Assembly (NCBI RefSeq): GCF_030815855.1
Contig: NZ_JAUSXG010000001.1
Span: 3,224,001-3,288,000, forward strand
Direction: 5' to 3'
Length of the DNA stretch: 64,000 nucleotides
Source of the DNA: Variovorax paradoxus
GTDB taxonomy: Bacteria; Pseudomonadota; Gammaproteobacteria; Burkholderiales; Burkholderiaceae_C
Positions 48,567 through 57,176 of this stretch are shown piece by piece (position 1 is the stretch's first letter; every line of letters begins with the position of its first letter). The notes under the pieces are model-generated. The model saw nothing but the letters and a program-made list of their open reading frames with translations, was not told where the DNA came from and did no database searches. A program made the position numbers and the translations under genes.

Positions 48567-49007
48567 TCAGCCGGCCGCTGCGTGTGCGATCCAATCGCCG
48601 CTCCGGATCACCGCGCGTCCGACGATGCGCGACGGATGGATTTCATAGACCAGGCATTCGAACTGCCGCGCGTCCACTTCCACCGCCACCTGGCGCTTGA
48701 TGTATTCGCCGGAGTCGTCGTCCGCAACTTCCTCGAGCACGTCGAGCGCCGCCTCCACCTCGGGTTCGATGCGGTAGATCTCGCCCAGCACCCGTCCTTT
48801 TCCGTTCAACACCAAGCCGGGATAGGCGCCCAGGTCGTACAAGGTGCCTGCGATGACGGCGTCGGCCACATGGATCGGCTCGGGCCGAAAGCGCGCGATG
48901 TCGTTGCGCCCGCCGCGGCGCAGCGTGCCGTAGACGAAGACATGGCCCGGTGTGCGCACGGCCGGTGCGCCATCGAATTTCAGCGATTGCGGCATCATTG
49001 AATCCAT
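48567..49007 (-). CDS. gamma-glutamylcyclotransferase family protein
   Basis: 146 residues from the ATG at 49007; ATGs at 48998 and 48995 are also possible. The GGCT-like barrel signature VFVYGTLRRGGRN (the Tyr-Gly-Ser/Thr-Leu motif), LYDLGAYPGLVL, and a catalytic Glu within IYRIEPEVEAALDVLEE are present. Members convert gamma-glutamyl amines or peptides to oxoproline, but many bacterial homologues are unassigned. It diverges from the EamA gene; their 5' ends are very close or overlap. Confidence 0.85.
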   Translation of the reverse strand: MDSMMPQSLKFDGAPAVRTPGHVFVYGTLRRGGRNDIARFRPEPIHVADAVIAGTLYDLGAYPGLVLNGKGRVLGEIYRIEPEVEAALDVLEEVADDDSGEYIKRQVAVEVDARQFECLVYEIHPSRIVGRAVIRSGDWIAHAAAG

Positions 49008-49032
49008 CGTTCCCAACAAGCCGTCCAGTCTA

Positions 49033-49959
49033 TTGAACACCGCCGCTCCCGCCTCCAGCCGTCTTGTAGCCTATGGCTGCCTGGCCTTGAGCATGTCGCT
49101 CGTCGGCGGCTACGTCGCCCTTTCCAAACCGCTGGTCGCGGCCTTTCCCGTGCTGCTGCTCGCCTGGCTGCGCTTCGGCATCGCTGCGCTGGCCATGCCG
49201 CACTGGCTCAAGCGCGGGCCTGAAGAAGCACCCATGACGGGCCGCACGCGCTGGCTCGTCTTCCTCGAATCCTTCCTCGGCAACTTCCTGTTTTCGATCT
49301 GCATGCTGTTTGGCGTGAGCCTCACGAGCGCAGTGTCGGCAGGCGTGATCATGGCATCGATCCCCGCGGTGGTCGCGGTGGCGAGCTGGCTCTTCCTGCG
49401 CGAGCGCATCACGGTGCGCATCGGCCTTGCGATCGGCTGCGCCGCGTTCGGCATTGGCCTGCTGGCCCTTGCGCCGGCGCATGCACCGCCTGCCGCGGAA
49501 GGCGGCGCGCCGCCATCGATGCCTTGGCTCGGCAACCTGCTCGTGTTCTGCGCGGTGCTTTGCGAAACCGCCTACGCGGTGATCGGCAAGTCGCTCACCG
49601 GTCGTCTTGGGCCCAAGCGGATCTCGTCACTCATCAACCTTTGGGGCTTCGTGCTGTCGATGCCCTTCGGCCTCTGGTTCGCATTGCAGTTCGACTTCTC
49701 CGCCGTGCGCTTCGGCACCTGGGCCTTGCTCGTGGTCTACGCACTCGCCGCGAGCATCTGGACCGTGTGGCTCTGGATGACCGGTCTTCGTCATGTGCCC
49801 GCCGCGCAAGCCGGTGTTTTCGCTGTGATGCTGCCCGTGAGCGCGGCCCTCGTGGGCGTGCTGGTGCTCGGCGAAAGCCTCTCCTCGGCACAGCTGCTTG
49901 CATTCGCAATCGCACTCGTTGGCGTGGTGCTGGCGACCTGGCCTGCACGCCGGAGTTGA
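49033..49959 (+). CDS. EamA/DMT family transporter
   Basis: 308 residues from a TTG at 49033; the first ATG in frame (48952) would overlap the divergent GGCT gene by about 55 bases. Ten hydrophobic helices in two EamA halves (LVAYGCLALSMSLVGGYVAL; FLGNFLFSICMLFGVSLTSAV; and PWLGNLLVFCAVLCETAYAVI; PAAQAGVFAVMLPVSAALVG). The drug/metabolite exporter family moves small metabolites such as amino acids or purines. The start is uncertain, the family is not. Confidence 0.85.
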   Translation: MNTAAPASSRLVAYGCLALSMSLVGGYVALSKPLVAAFPVLLLAWLRFGIAALAMPHWLKRGPEEAPMTGRTRWLVFLESFLGNFLFSICMLFGVSLTSAVSAGVIMASIPAVVAVASWLFLRERITVRIGLAIGCAAFGIGLLALAPAHAPPAAEGGAPPSMPWLGNLLVFCAVLCETAYAVIGKSLTGRLGPKRISSLINLWGFVLSMPFGLWFALQFDFSAVRFGTWALLVVYALAASIWTVWLWMTGLRHVPAAQAGVFAVMLPVSAALVGVLVLGESLSSAQLLAFAIALVGVVLATWPARRS

Positions 49960-50114
49960 AAACCTCGGGTTCTCCCCTCTGAAAAAACAACAACTCCCAA
50001 TGAAAAAAGCTCTTTTTCCCTTGGAAACGCGTTTTTTCTCCTTTAGCATCCGCAATGCCACTGGAGACGCAAGTTTTTCATTGGTGACTGTTCAACCAAA
50101 AAAGGAAATCAACC

Positions 50115-50558
50115 ATGGCAACTGCAAAGAAGGCTCCGGCCAAGAAAGCTCCGGCAAAGAAGGCCGCTCCCGCAAAGAAGGCTGCGGCTCCTGCGAAGAA
50201 GGCCGCACCGGCCAAGAAGGCAGCTCCCGCAAAGAAGGCTGCTCCTGCGAAGAAGGCTGCTGCACCGGCGAAGAAGGCTCCTGCAAAGAAGGCCGCTCCC
50301 GCCAAGAAGCGCACGCCCAACGCCGCGTTCATGAAGGCCCTGACCCCCAGCCCGGCACTCGCCGCTGTGGTGGGCTCGACGCCTCTGCCGCGCACCGCAG
50401 TCGTGAGCAAGCTGTGGGACTACATCAAGAAGAACAATCTTCAAGACAAGGCCAACAAGCGCAACATCAACGCCGACGCCAAGCTGAAGGAAATCTTCGG
50501 CAAGCCGCAAGTGTCGATGTTCGAACTGGCCGCGCTGATCGGCAAGCACGTCAAGTAA
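50115..50558 (+). CDS. SWIB/MDM2-domain protein with histone H1-like tail
   Basis: 147 residues. Residues 4-66 are a Lys/Ala/Pro low-complexity tail of repeated PAKKA units (about 12 copies), like the C-terminus of histone H1. Residues 72-147 form a SWIB/MDM2 domain: LTPSPALAAVVGSTPLPRTA, SKLWDYIKKNNLQDKANKR, and FGKPQVSMFELAALIGKHVK. Such fusions occur in chlamydiae and betaproteobacteria and are thought to condense or bind DNA. AAAGGAAATCAACC precedes the ATG; a strong terminator follows. Confidence 0.92.
   Translation: MATAKKAPAKKAPAKKAAPAKKAAAPAKKAAPAKKAAPAKKAAPAKKAAAPAKKAPAKKAAPAKKRTPNAAFMKALTPSPALAAVVGSTPLPRTAVVSKLWDYIKKNNLQDKANKRNINADAKLKEIFGKPQVSMFELAALIGKHVK
50118..50312 (+). repeat. 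PAKKA-coding tandem repeat
   Basis: Near-identical 12-15-base units (GCTCCGGCCAAGAAG and relatives, encoding APAKK/AAPAKK) repeat about 12 times. Copy number is likely to vary between strains by slippage. Confidence 0.85.
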
Positions 50559-50600
50559 GCGCTCGGGTAGTGCGCGTCCATCGCGCTCCCGAATCAAAAG

Positions 50601-50624
50601 GCCGGCACATGCCGGCTTTTTTTT
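50601..50624 (+). terminator. SWIB/H1 gene terminator
   Basis: GCCGGCA-CA-TGCCGGC (50601-50616) with eight following T residues (50617-50624) and preceding A residues. It is a bidirectional-looking intrinsic terminator 42 bases after the stop. Confidence 0.9.
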
Positions 50625-50665
50625 GCCTGCGGCACTCTGTTCGCCGGTCCTCCGCGCGTTGCATT

Positions 50666-50687
50666 AATTCACCAAATGGTTAAATTC
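50666..50687. promoter_or_regulatory. TetR autoregulatory operator
   Basis: TAATTCAC-N6-GTTAAATT, an imperfect 22-bp palindrome ending 5 bases before the tetR ATG. It matches the perfect site at 51430-51451 in length and left arm. Confidence 0.65.
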
Positions 50688-50692
50688 GAACC

Positions 50693-51349
50693 ATGAAAGC
50701 CTCGAAGGACTCCCTGCCCCAAACGATCGAGCCGCGTTCGCGCGACGCCGATCGCTCGCAACTCGCCATCCTCGTGGCAGCACGCGAAGAGTTCTCGCAG
50801 CTGGGTCTCGCGGGCGCACGCATGGACAGCATCGCCACCCGCGCGGGCCTGAACAAGCGGCTCATCTACTACTACTTCGGCAGCAAGGACGACCTGTTCC
50901 TGGCGGTGCTCGAACGCACTTATGCCGACATTCGGGAGGCCGAGCAGCAGCTGCACCTGGATGAGATCGATCCGGTCGAAGCCATCCGCCAGCTGGTCTC
51001 GTTCACGTGGCACTACTACCTCGAGCATCCCGAGTTCATCACGCTGCTGAACAGCGAGAACCTGCATTGCGCAGCACACCTCAAGCGCTCCGAACGCATC
51101 CAGGAAATGAACTCGCCGCTGGTGCAACTGCTCGACACGGTGCTCGAGCGCGGCAAGCGCGACAAGCTGTTTCGCGGGGGGGTCGACCCGGTGCAGCTCT
51201 ACATTTCGATCGCCTCGCTCTGCTACTTCTATCTCTCGAACAACCACACGCTCTCGGCTGTCTTCGGCCGTGACCTGCGCGCGCCCAAGGCCATGGCGCA
51301 GCGCCTTTCGCACATGACCGACCTGGTCCTGGGCTACGTCCTGCACTGA
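50693..51349 (+). CDS. TetR family regulator
   Basis: 218 residues. The N-terminal HTH (about 24-72) reads ILVAAREEFSQLGLAGARMD, SIATRAGLNKRLIYYYFGSKDDLFLAVLE, the classic TetR form. The C-terminal ligand domain resembles the TetR_C_41-like helical bundle (IRQLVSFTWHYYLEHPEFITLL). It precedes the Bug-Gfo/Idh-DUF993-isomerase operon, and near-identical palindromes lie before both, so it probably represses itself and that operon. Confidence 0.92.
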   Translation: MKASKDSLPQTIEPRSRDADRSQLAILVAAREEFSQLGLAGARMDSIATRAGLNKRLIYYYFGSKDDLFLAVLERTYADIREAEQQLHLDEIDPVEAIRQLVSFTWHYYLEHPEFITLLNSENLHCAAHLKRSERIQEMNSPLVQLLDTVLERGKRDKLFRGGVDPVQLYISIASLCYFYLSNNHTLSAVFGRDLRAPKAMAQRLSHMTDLVLGYVLH

Positions 51350-51429
51350 GTCCTCCGGCACTTCCAGCATCTTCGGGTATTTACCGAGTGGCAGCGATTG
51401 CGCTGCGGCGACAGCCTTTCTAGAATCGC

Positions 51430-51451
51430 TAATTCACTTATTGGTGAATTA
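51430..51451. promoter_or_regulatory. TetR operator of Bug-led operon
   Basis: TAATTCAC-TTATTG-GTGAATTA: perfect 8-bp arms, 6-base spacer, 22 bases in total, located 39 bases before the Bug start. It is the same 22-bp architecture as the tetR upstream site. Confidence 0.7.
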
Positions 51452-51490
51452 ATCGATCAGACACAGCGGCCCGACCGCACGGAGACAACC

Positions 51491-52474
51491 ATGAAGCAAC
51501 TTGTACGCAGCACTGCACTGGCCACGCTCACCTGCCTGGCCGCGTTGGCGCCGGGGTGGGCGTCGGCGCAGAACGGGTATCCCAACAAGCCCATCCGTGT
51601 CATCGTGCCGTTCGCGGCCGGCAGCACCACCGACATCATTGCGCGCGCCATTGCCGACAAGATGGGCCAGAGCATGGGCCAGACGCTGGTGGTGGACAAC
51701 CGCGGCGGCGCCAGCGGCACCATCGGCCAGCAGGCCGTGGCCACGGCCGCGCCGGACGGCTACACCGTCATGATTCACTCGTCGTCGCACACGGTGAGCC
51801 CTTCCACCTTCGCGAAGCTGCCGTTCGACACGGTGAACGACTTCGCCGGCGTCACGCCGATCTCGTCGCTGCCCAACGCGCTGGTGATCTCGCCCGCGAA
51901 GAACATCAAGACGCTGCAAGAGCTCGTCGCAGCCGCCAAGGCCAAGCCCGGCACCATCAACTTCGCCTCGGCCGGCCAGGGCAGCGCCACCCACCTCAAC
52001 GCGGAGAAGTTCAAGCTGGCCGCGAAGATCGACGCCACCAACATCCCGTTCAAGGGTTCGGCCGAAGCCGTGACCGAAGTGCTGTCGGGCCGGGTCGACT
52101 ATTACTTCTCGCCCATCGCGCCGGTCATCGGCCAGATCAAGGAAGGCCAGCTGCTCGCACTGGCGGTCGGTTCGCCCAAGCGCGCCGCCGCCCTGCCCGA
52201 CGTGCCGACCACCGCCGAAGCAGGCGTGCCCGGCTCCGAGTTCAACTTCTGGATCGGCATGATGGCGCCCGCCAAGACGCCGCGCGACATCGTCAACCGC
52301 TTGCACGACGAAGTGGCCAAGGCGCTCGCTTCACCCGAGGTCAAGGAGCGCTTCCTCAAGCTCGGCGCCGATGCCTGGACGCTCAAGCCCGAGCAGTTCG
52401 ACGCCTACATCAAGGACGAGATCAAGACCAACGCCACGCTGGTCAAGGCCGCCGGGCTCACGCCGGCGCAGTAA
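51491..52474 (+). CDS. Bug-family periplasmic receptor
   Basis: 327 residues from the ATG at 51491, with GGAGACAACC before it. Signal peptide ALATLTCLAALAPGWASAQ, mature start NGYPNKPIRVIVPFAAGSTTD. Landmarks: APDGYTVMIHSSSHTVS, NIPFKGSAEAVTEVL, MMAPAKTPRDIV. It is the first gene of an operon for a sugar or sugar-acid derivative and presumably binds the substrate for uptake. No TctAB genes are in this operon. Confidence 0.92.
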   Translation: MKQLVRSTALATLTCLAALAPGWASAQNGYPNKPIRVIVPFAAGSTTDIIARAIADKMGQSMGQTLVVDNRGGASGTIGQQAVATAAPDGYTVMIHSSSHTVSPSTFAKLPFDTVNDFAGVTPISSLPNALVISPAKNIKTLQELVAAAKAKPGTINFASAGQGSATHLNAEKFKLAAKIDATNIPFKGSAEAVTEVLSGRVDYYFSPIAPVIGQIKEGQLLALAVGSPKRAAALPDVPTTAEAGVPGSEFNFWIGMMAPAKTPRDIVNRLHDEVAKALASPEVKERFLKLGADAWTLKPEQFDAYIKDEIKTNATLVKAAGLTPAQ

Positions 52475-52527
52475 TCCGCCCTCTCCTTCCTTCTTTTCTC
52501 TCCAACTTTCTTTCGGCTGAAGACGAC

Positions 52528-53691
52528 ATGGCTACACAACGACTCGGAATCATCATGCACGGCGTCACCGGACGCATGGGCATGAACCAGCATCTGATCC
52601 GCTCGATCTGCGCAATCCGCGCGCAAGGCGGCGTCACGCTGTCGAACGGCGACAAGGTCATGCCCGACCCGATCCTCATCGGCCGCAACGCCGAGAAGAT
52701 GGAAGCGCTCGCCAAGACGCACAACATCGCGCGCTGGGGCACCGACCTCGACAAGGCGCTGGCCAACAAGGAAGACACCATCTTCTTCGACGCCGGCACC
52801 ACGCAGATGCGCCCCACGCTGCTGGCCAAGGCCATCCGCGCCGGCAAGCACGTGTACTGCGAGAAACCGATTGCCACCAACCTCAATGAAGCGGTCGAGA
52901 TCGCGCGCCTCGCGGAAGGCTCTGGCCTGAAGCATGGCGCCGTGCAAGACAAGCTCTTCCTGCCAGGTCTCCGCAAGCTCGACATGCTGCGCCGCGCCGG
53001 CTTCTTCGGCCGCATGCTGAGCGTACGCCTGGAGTTCGGCTACTGGGTGTTCGAAGGCGACCTGCAGCCCATCCAGCGCCCGAGCTGGAATTACCGCAAG
53101 GAAGACGGCGGCGGCATGATCCTGGACATGATGTGCCACTGGCGCTATGTGCTGGACAACCTGTTCGGCGAGGTCAAGTCGGTGTCGTGCCTCGGCGCGA
53201 CCCACATACCCAAGCGCTGGGACGAAGCCGGCAAGCCGTATGAAGCCACCGCCGACGACGCGGCCTATGCCACCTGCGAACTCACCGGCCACAACGGCGA
53301 GCCAGTGATCGCGCAGATCAACATGAGCTGGGTCACGCGCGTGCGCCGCGACGACCTCGTGACCTTCCACGTCGACGGTACCGACGGGTCGGCCGTCGCG
53401 GGCCTCTCGAGCTGCCGCGCCCAGTCGCGCGTGGCCACGCCGCGCCCGGTGTGGAACCCGGACGAGAAGCAGATGATGAATTTCTTCGACCAGTGGCAGG
53501 AGATTCCGGATTCGCAGGCGTACGACAACGGCTTCAAGATCCAGTGGGAACACTTCATTCGCCACGTGGTCGAGAACGAGCCCTACAAGTGGACGCTGCC
53601 TGAGGGCGCCAAGGGCGTGCAGCTGGTCGAGGCCGCGCTCGAGTCGTGGAAGGAACGCCGCTGGATCGACGTGCCTGCGCTGAAGGTCTGA
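52528..53691 (+). CDS. Gfo/Idh/MocA family oxidoreductase
   Basis: 387 residues. The Rossmann nucleotide-binding part begins GIIMHGVTGRMGMNQHLIRS, with the family motif YCEKPIATNLNEAVEIARLA near residues 110-130. The C-terminal alpha/beta substrate domain contains GGGMILDMMCHWRYVLDNLFG, where the His is a usual catalytic or binding residue. The family oxidises or reduces sugars, inositols and related polyols with NAD(P). It lies 53 bases after the Bug gene and 10 bases before the DUF993 gene. Confidence 0.92.
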   Translation: MATQRLGIIMHGVTGRMGMNQHLIRSICAIRAQGGVTLSNGDKVMPDPILIGRNAEKMEALAKTHNIARWGTDLDKALANKEDTIFFDAGTTQMRPTLLAKAIRAGKHVYCEKPIATNLNEAVEIARLAEGSGLKHGAVQDKLFLPGLRKLDMLRRAGFFGRMLSVRLEFGYWVFEGDLQPIQRPSWNYRKEDGGGMILDMMCHWRYVLDNLFGEVKSVSCLGATHIPKRWDEAGKPYEATADDAAYATCELTGHNGEPVIAQINMSWVTRVRRDDLVTFHVDGTDGSAVAGLSSCRAQSRVATPRPVWNPDEKQMMNFFDQWQEIPDSQAYDNGFKIQWEHFIRHVVENEPYKWTLPEGAKGVQLVEAALESWKERRWIDVPALKV

Positions 53692-53701
53692 GGCAGGCAG
53701 C

Positions 53702-54889
53702 ATGGCACTTTCGCTGACCCTTCCCACCGCAAGCGGCTCGCTCGCGCCGTACGCCCTGCGCGGTACCGCGCCGGTCAAGCCCGAAGCGGGCGTCAAGTTC
53801 AACCGCATCGCCTATTCGGCCGCGCACGTGGTGGCCGATCCGCTCGCCGCAGTGGATCCGTGGCTGCAGGCTGCCGTCGACTGGGACGCGACCATCGCCT
53901 ACCGCCGCCACCTGTTCTCGCTGAGGCTGGGCGTGGCAGAGGCGATGGACACCGCGCAACGCGGCATGGGCCTCGACTGGCCCACGTCGCTCGAACTGAT
54001 CCGCCGCTCGCTCGATGCCGCAAAGGATGTGCCCGGCGCGCTGGTGGCCTCTGGCTGCGGCACCGACCACCTGAACATCGACGACGTAAAGAGCGTCGAC
54101 GACGTGATCCGCGGCTACGAAGAGCAGATGGCCGCCATCGAGGCGCTCGGCGGCAAGCTGATCGTGATGGCGAGCCGTGCCCTCGCCCGCGTGGCGAAGA
54201 GCCCCGCCGACTACGAGCGTGTGTACGACCGCATCCTGAGCCAGGCCAAGCAGCCGGTGGTATTGCATTGGCTCGGCGACATGTTCGATCCGGCGCTCGC
54301 GGGCTACTGGGGCAGCAAGGATGTCGATGCGGCGATGGACACCGCCCTTGCGGTGATTGCCGCGCATCCGCACAAGGTCGACGGCATCAAGATTTCGCTG
54401 CTCGACAAGGACAAGGAAATTGCGATGCGGCGGCGGCTGCCGGCAGGTGTTCGCATGTACACCGGCGACGACTTCAACTACGCCGAGCTGATTGCCGGCG
54501 ACGGCGTCGGCAGCGAGCCGACGCACGGCCAGAGCGACGCACTGCTGGGTATCTTCGACGCCATCGCCCCCGCAGCGAGTGCGGCGCTGGGTGCGCTTGC
54601 GCAGGGCGACACCGAGAAGTTCCACGCGATCCTCGGCCCGACGGTGCCGCTGTCGCGCCACATCTTCGCGGCGCCCACGCGCTTCTACAAGACGGGCGTG
54701 GTGTTCATGGCCTGGCTCAACGGCCACCAGAAGCACTTCACGATGGTCGGCGGCCAGCAGAGCACGCGCTCGCTGCAGCACTTTGCCGAGCTGTTCCGCC
54801 TGGCCGATGCGGCCAATCTGCTGGAGCAGCCGGAGCTGGCGCTACGGCGTATGAAGACGCTGTTGGCCCTGCACGGCGTAGAAGGCTAG
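53702..54889 (+). CDS. DUF993 (dihydrodipicolinate synthase-like) protein
   Basis: 395 residues. The protein family DUF993 belongs to the TIM-barrel aldolase superfamily (DapA-like). Recognisable pieces are NRIAYSAAHVVADPLAAVDPW, DWDATIAYRRHLFSLRLGVAEAMDTAQRGMGLDW, LHWLGDMFDPALAGYWGS, and DGIKISLLDKDKEI, with Lys in the expected Schiff-base position. It occurs almost always with Gfo/Idh and sugar-isomerase genes, as here, pointing to cleavage of a keto-sugar acid. The reaction is not established. Confidence 0.88.
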   Translation: MALSLTLPTASGSLAPYALRGTAPVKPEAGVKFNRIAYSAAHVVADPLAAVDPWLQAAVDWDATIAYRRHLFSLRLGVAEAMDTAQRGMGLDWPTSLELIRRSLDAAKDVPGALVASGCGTDHLNIDDVKSVDDVIRGYEEQMAAIEALGGKLIVMASRALARVAKSPADYERVYDRILSQAKQPVVLHWLGDMFDPALAGYWGSKDVDAAMDTALAVIAAHPHKVDGIKISLLDKDKEIAMRRRLPAGVRMYTGDDFNYAELIAGDGVGSEPTHGQSDALLGIFDAIAPAASAALGALAQGDTEKFHAILGPTVPLSRHIFAAPTRFYKTGVVFMAWLNGHQKHFTMVGGQQSTRSLQHFAELFRLADAANLLEQPELALRRMKTLLALHGVEG

Positions 54890-54897
54890 CCCGGACC

Positions 54898-55776
54898 ATG
54901 CGCGACTTCTCGCAGAACCACGACCGGCTGTCGATCAACACGGCAACCATCCGCAAGCAATTGGGCGCCGAGGTGCCGCTGGACCGCATCATCGACCAGT
55001 GCGCCGAACGCGGGATCCGCGCGATCAGCCCCTGGCGCGACCAGGTGGCGGCCGTCGGGCTGGACAAGATTGCGACGCAGCTGAAGGCACATGGCATCCG
55101 CCTCTCGGGCTATTGCCGCGGCGGCTTCTTCCCCGCGCCCGATGCGGTGGGCCTGAAAGCCGCGCTGGACGACAACCGCCGCGCCATCGACGAGGCCAAG
55201 ACGCTGAATGCGCCCTGCCTGGTTCTGGTGGTCGGCGCGCTGCCCGGTGCGCTCGAGGGCAAGGCCGCCTACAAGGACATCGCCCGTGCGCGCAACGAGG
55301 TGCGCGACGGCATCGCCGCCTCGCTGGAATACGCCCGCGAAGTCGGCATGCCGCTGGCCATCGAGCCGCTGCACCCCATGCAGGCCGCCGACCGCGCCTG
55401 CATCAACACGCTCGAACACGCGCTCGACATCTGCGACGAGCTCGATGTGGGGAAGAGCGGCATGCTCGGCGTGGCGCTGGACATCTACCACGTCTGGTGG
55501 GATCCGAAGCTGCAGCAGCAGATCGCACGCGCCGGACGCGAGCGGTTGCTGGCGTATCACGTCTGCGACTGGCTCACGCCCACGCGCGACCTGCTGAGCG
55601 ATCGCGGAATGATGGGCGACGGCGTCGTGGAACTCAAGAAGATCCGCGGCTGGGTCGAAGAAGCGGGCTTCGCCGGGTTCAGCGAGGTTGAGATCTTTTC
55701 GAATCTCGACTGGTGGCAGCGGCTTGGCAGCGAAACCCTCGACGTGTGTATCGAGCGGCATAAGCAGGCTGTTTGA
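54898..55776 (+). CDS. sugar phosphate isomerase/epimerase (AP endonuclease-2 type)
   Basis: 292 residues from the ATG at 54898, 8 bases after the DUF993 stop. It is an AP endonuclease-type-2 TIM barrel: RAISPWRDQVAAVGLDKIATQL, LAIEPLHPMQAADRACINTL (Glu metal ligand), VALDIYHVWWDP (Asp and His), LAYHVCDWLTPTRDLLSDR, and SEVEIFSNLDWW. These enzymes isomerise or epimerise keto-sugars. It is the last gene of the TetR-linked operon. Confidence 0.92.
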   Translation: MRDFSQNHDRLSINTATIRKQLGAEVPLDRIIDQCAERGIRAISPWRDQVAAVGLDKIATQLKAHGIRLSGYCRGGFFPAPDAVGLKAALDDNRRAIDEAKTLNAPCLVLVVGALPGALEGKAAYKDIARARNEVRDGIAASLEYAREVGMPLAIEPLHPMQAADRACINTLEHALDICDELDVGKSGMLGVALDIYHVWWDPKLQQQIARAGRERLLAYHVCDWLTPTRDLLSDRGMMGDGVVELKKIRGWVEEAGFAGFSEVEIFSNLDWWQRLGSETLDVCIERHKQAV

Positions 55777-55804
55777 ATCTTTGCGCGGGCGCATGGGCCC
55801 TTGT

Positions 55805-55935
55805 TCAGGGCGCGTGCAAAGGTCACCGGGTACTCCCCTCCGAATGTCCCCCGCCTTCGGCTCCTCCTTGATTTCGCTGCGCAAGGCACCCCGTCGGCGG
55901 GAGCGCGCCCCGAAGAACAGCAGCGCCAAAAAGAA
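55805..55935. other. intergenic, candidate dispersed repeat
   Basis: The stretch with CCTCCGAATGTCCCCCGCCTTCG and CTGCGCAAGGCACCCCGTCG lies between the isomerase and the YcaQ-like gene. It does not look coding in any frame and its composition is like the short repeats that recur between Comamonadaceae genes. Without a genome search I cannot confirm copy number. Confidence 0.3.
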
Positions 55936-55963
55936 CGCTCCACTTTGTGCTGCAATTCGCCCC

Positions 55964-57058
55964 ATGGCTACTCCGACCCTCGACGACCTGCGCCGCTATG
56001 CAATAGCCCGCACCCTCTTCAAGCCGACCACCTTGCCCGGCGCAATCCGCCAACTCGGCTTCGTTCAAGCCGACCCGATCCGCGCACCTGCGCGTGCACA
56101 AGACCTCACGCTGCGCCATCGCGTGAAGGACTACCGCGCCGGCGATCTCGAAAGCCGCTATACCCGCCTTCCCATCGAGGAAGACTGCCTCGTCAACTAC
56201 GGATTCCTGCCGCGCGAACACCTGGCTCTGATGCATCCGCGCGAAGCCAGGCAACCCTGGGACGCGGACACCCGCCGCAAGGCCGCCGATGTGCTGGCCT
56301 TCGCGCGCGAACGCGGATCGGTGCATCCGCGCGAGGTCGAACAGCACTTCGCGCACGGCAGCGTGAAGAACTATTGGGGCGGCTCGAGCAATGCGACGAC
56401 GCGGCTGCTCGACGGCCTGCATTACCGGGGCATGCTGCGCGTGGTGCGGCGCGACAGCGGCACGCGCGTCTATGAAGCCGTGACGCATGCGCCCGCCGAC
56501 GAAAGCCCCGCCGGCCGCACGGAGCGCGCCGCCGCACTGATCGACCTGGTCGTGCGCAAATACGCGCCACTGCCCGCCGCGAGCCTGACGTATCTCGTGC
56601 GGCTGCTCGGCTACGGCGCGCCGCATCTCTCGACACAGACGCAGGCCGCACTGCGCCTCGCACGCGAAGAAGAGCTCGCGAGCTGCCGCATCGACGGCAC
56701 GACTTGGTACTGGCCGGCCGGCGAGAACCCAGCCTCGCGCCGTCATGCGCCCGATGACGAGGTGCGCCTGCTAGCGCCGTTCGATCCCGTGGCGTGGGAC
56801 CGTCGCCGCTTCGAACTGCTGTGGGGTTGGACATACAAGTTCGAGGCCTACATGCCCGCAGCCAAGCGCCGGTTCGGCTACTACGCGCTGCCCATGCTCT
56901 GGCATGACCGCGTGATCGGCTGGGCTAACGTGAGCGCGCCCGAAGGCCGGCTGCAGCCCGCATTCGGCTACGTCGACCGGAAGCCGCGCGATGCAGCCTT
57001 CCGTGCGGCGCTCGACGACGAACTGCAGCGCATGACGCAGTTCCTGGCGAAGCGCTAA
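55964..57058 (+). CDS. YcaQ-like winged helix DNA glycosylase family protein
   Basis: 364 residues from the ATG at 55964. Matches the HTH_42/YcaQ family: QLGFVQADPIRAPARAQDL with the catalytic QxD motif (Gln-Ala-Asp), LESRYTRLPIEEDCLVNYGF, and the C-terminal LLAPFDPVAWDRRRFELLWGW. E. coli YcaQ unhooks interstrand DNA crosslinks. Three winged helices are predicted. It is monocistronic and precedes the FMN riboswitch. Length is near the family's usual 370-410. Confidence 0.85.
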   Translation: MATPTLDDLRRYAIARTLFKPTTLPGAIRQLGFVQADPIRAPARAQDLTLRHRVKDYRAGDLESRYTRLPIEEDCLVNYGFLPREHLALMHPREARQPWDADTRRKAADVLAFARERGSVHPREVEQHFAHGSVKNYWGGSSNATTRLLDGLHYRGMLRVVRRDSGTRVYEAVTHAPADESPAGRTERAAALIDLVVRKYAPLPAASLTYLVRLLGYGAPHLSTQTQAALRLAREEELASCRIDGTTWYWPAGENPASRRHAPDDEVRLLAPFDPVAWDRRRFELLWGWTYKFEAYMPAAKRRFGYYALPMLWHDRVIGWANVSAPEGRLQPAFGYVDRKPRDAAFRAALDDELQRMTQFLAKR

Positions 57059-57176
57059 TCCGCATCCGCTTGAAATGAAAATCCCCGCGCCGCGGAAGGT
57101 CTGGCGCACGGGCGACAACCCGCGCCGCCGCCCGCTCCTAGAATCGCCCCGTCGTCCGGCATGCCGGACGGCAAGC

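Noticed and set aside
49898..50683. 261-codon ORF across the SWIB/H1 gene
   Set aside because: Shadow frame of the Lys/Ala repeat; the SWIB frame has the domain and the ribosome site.
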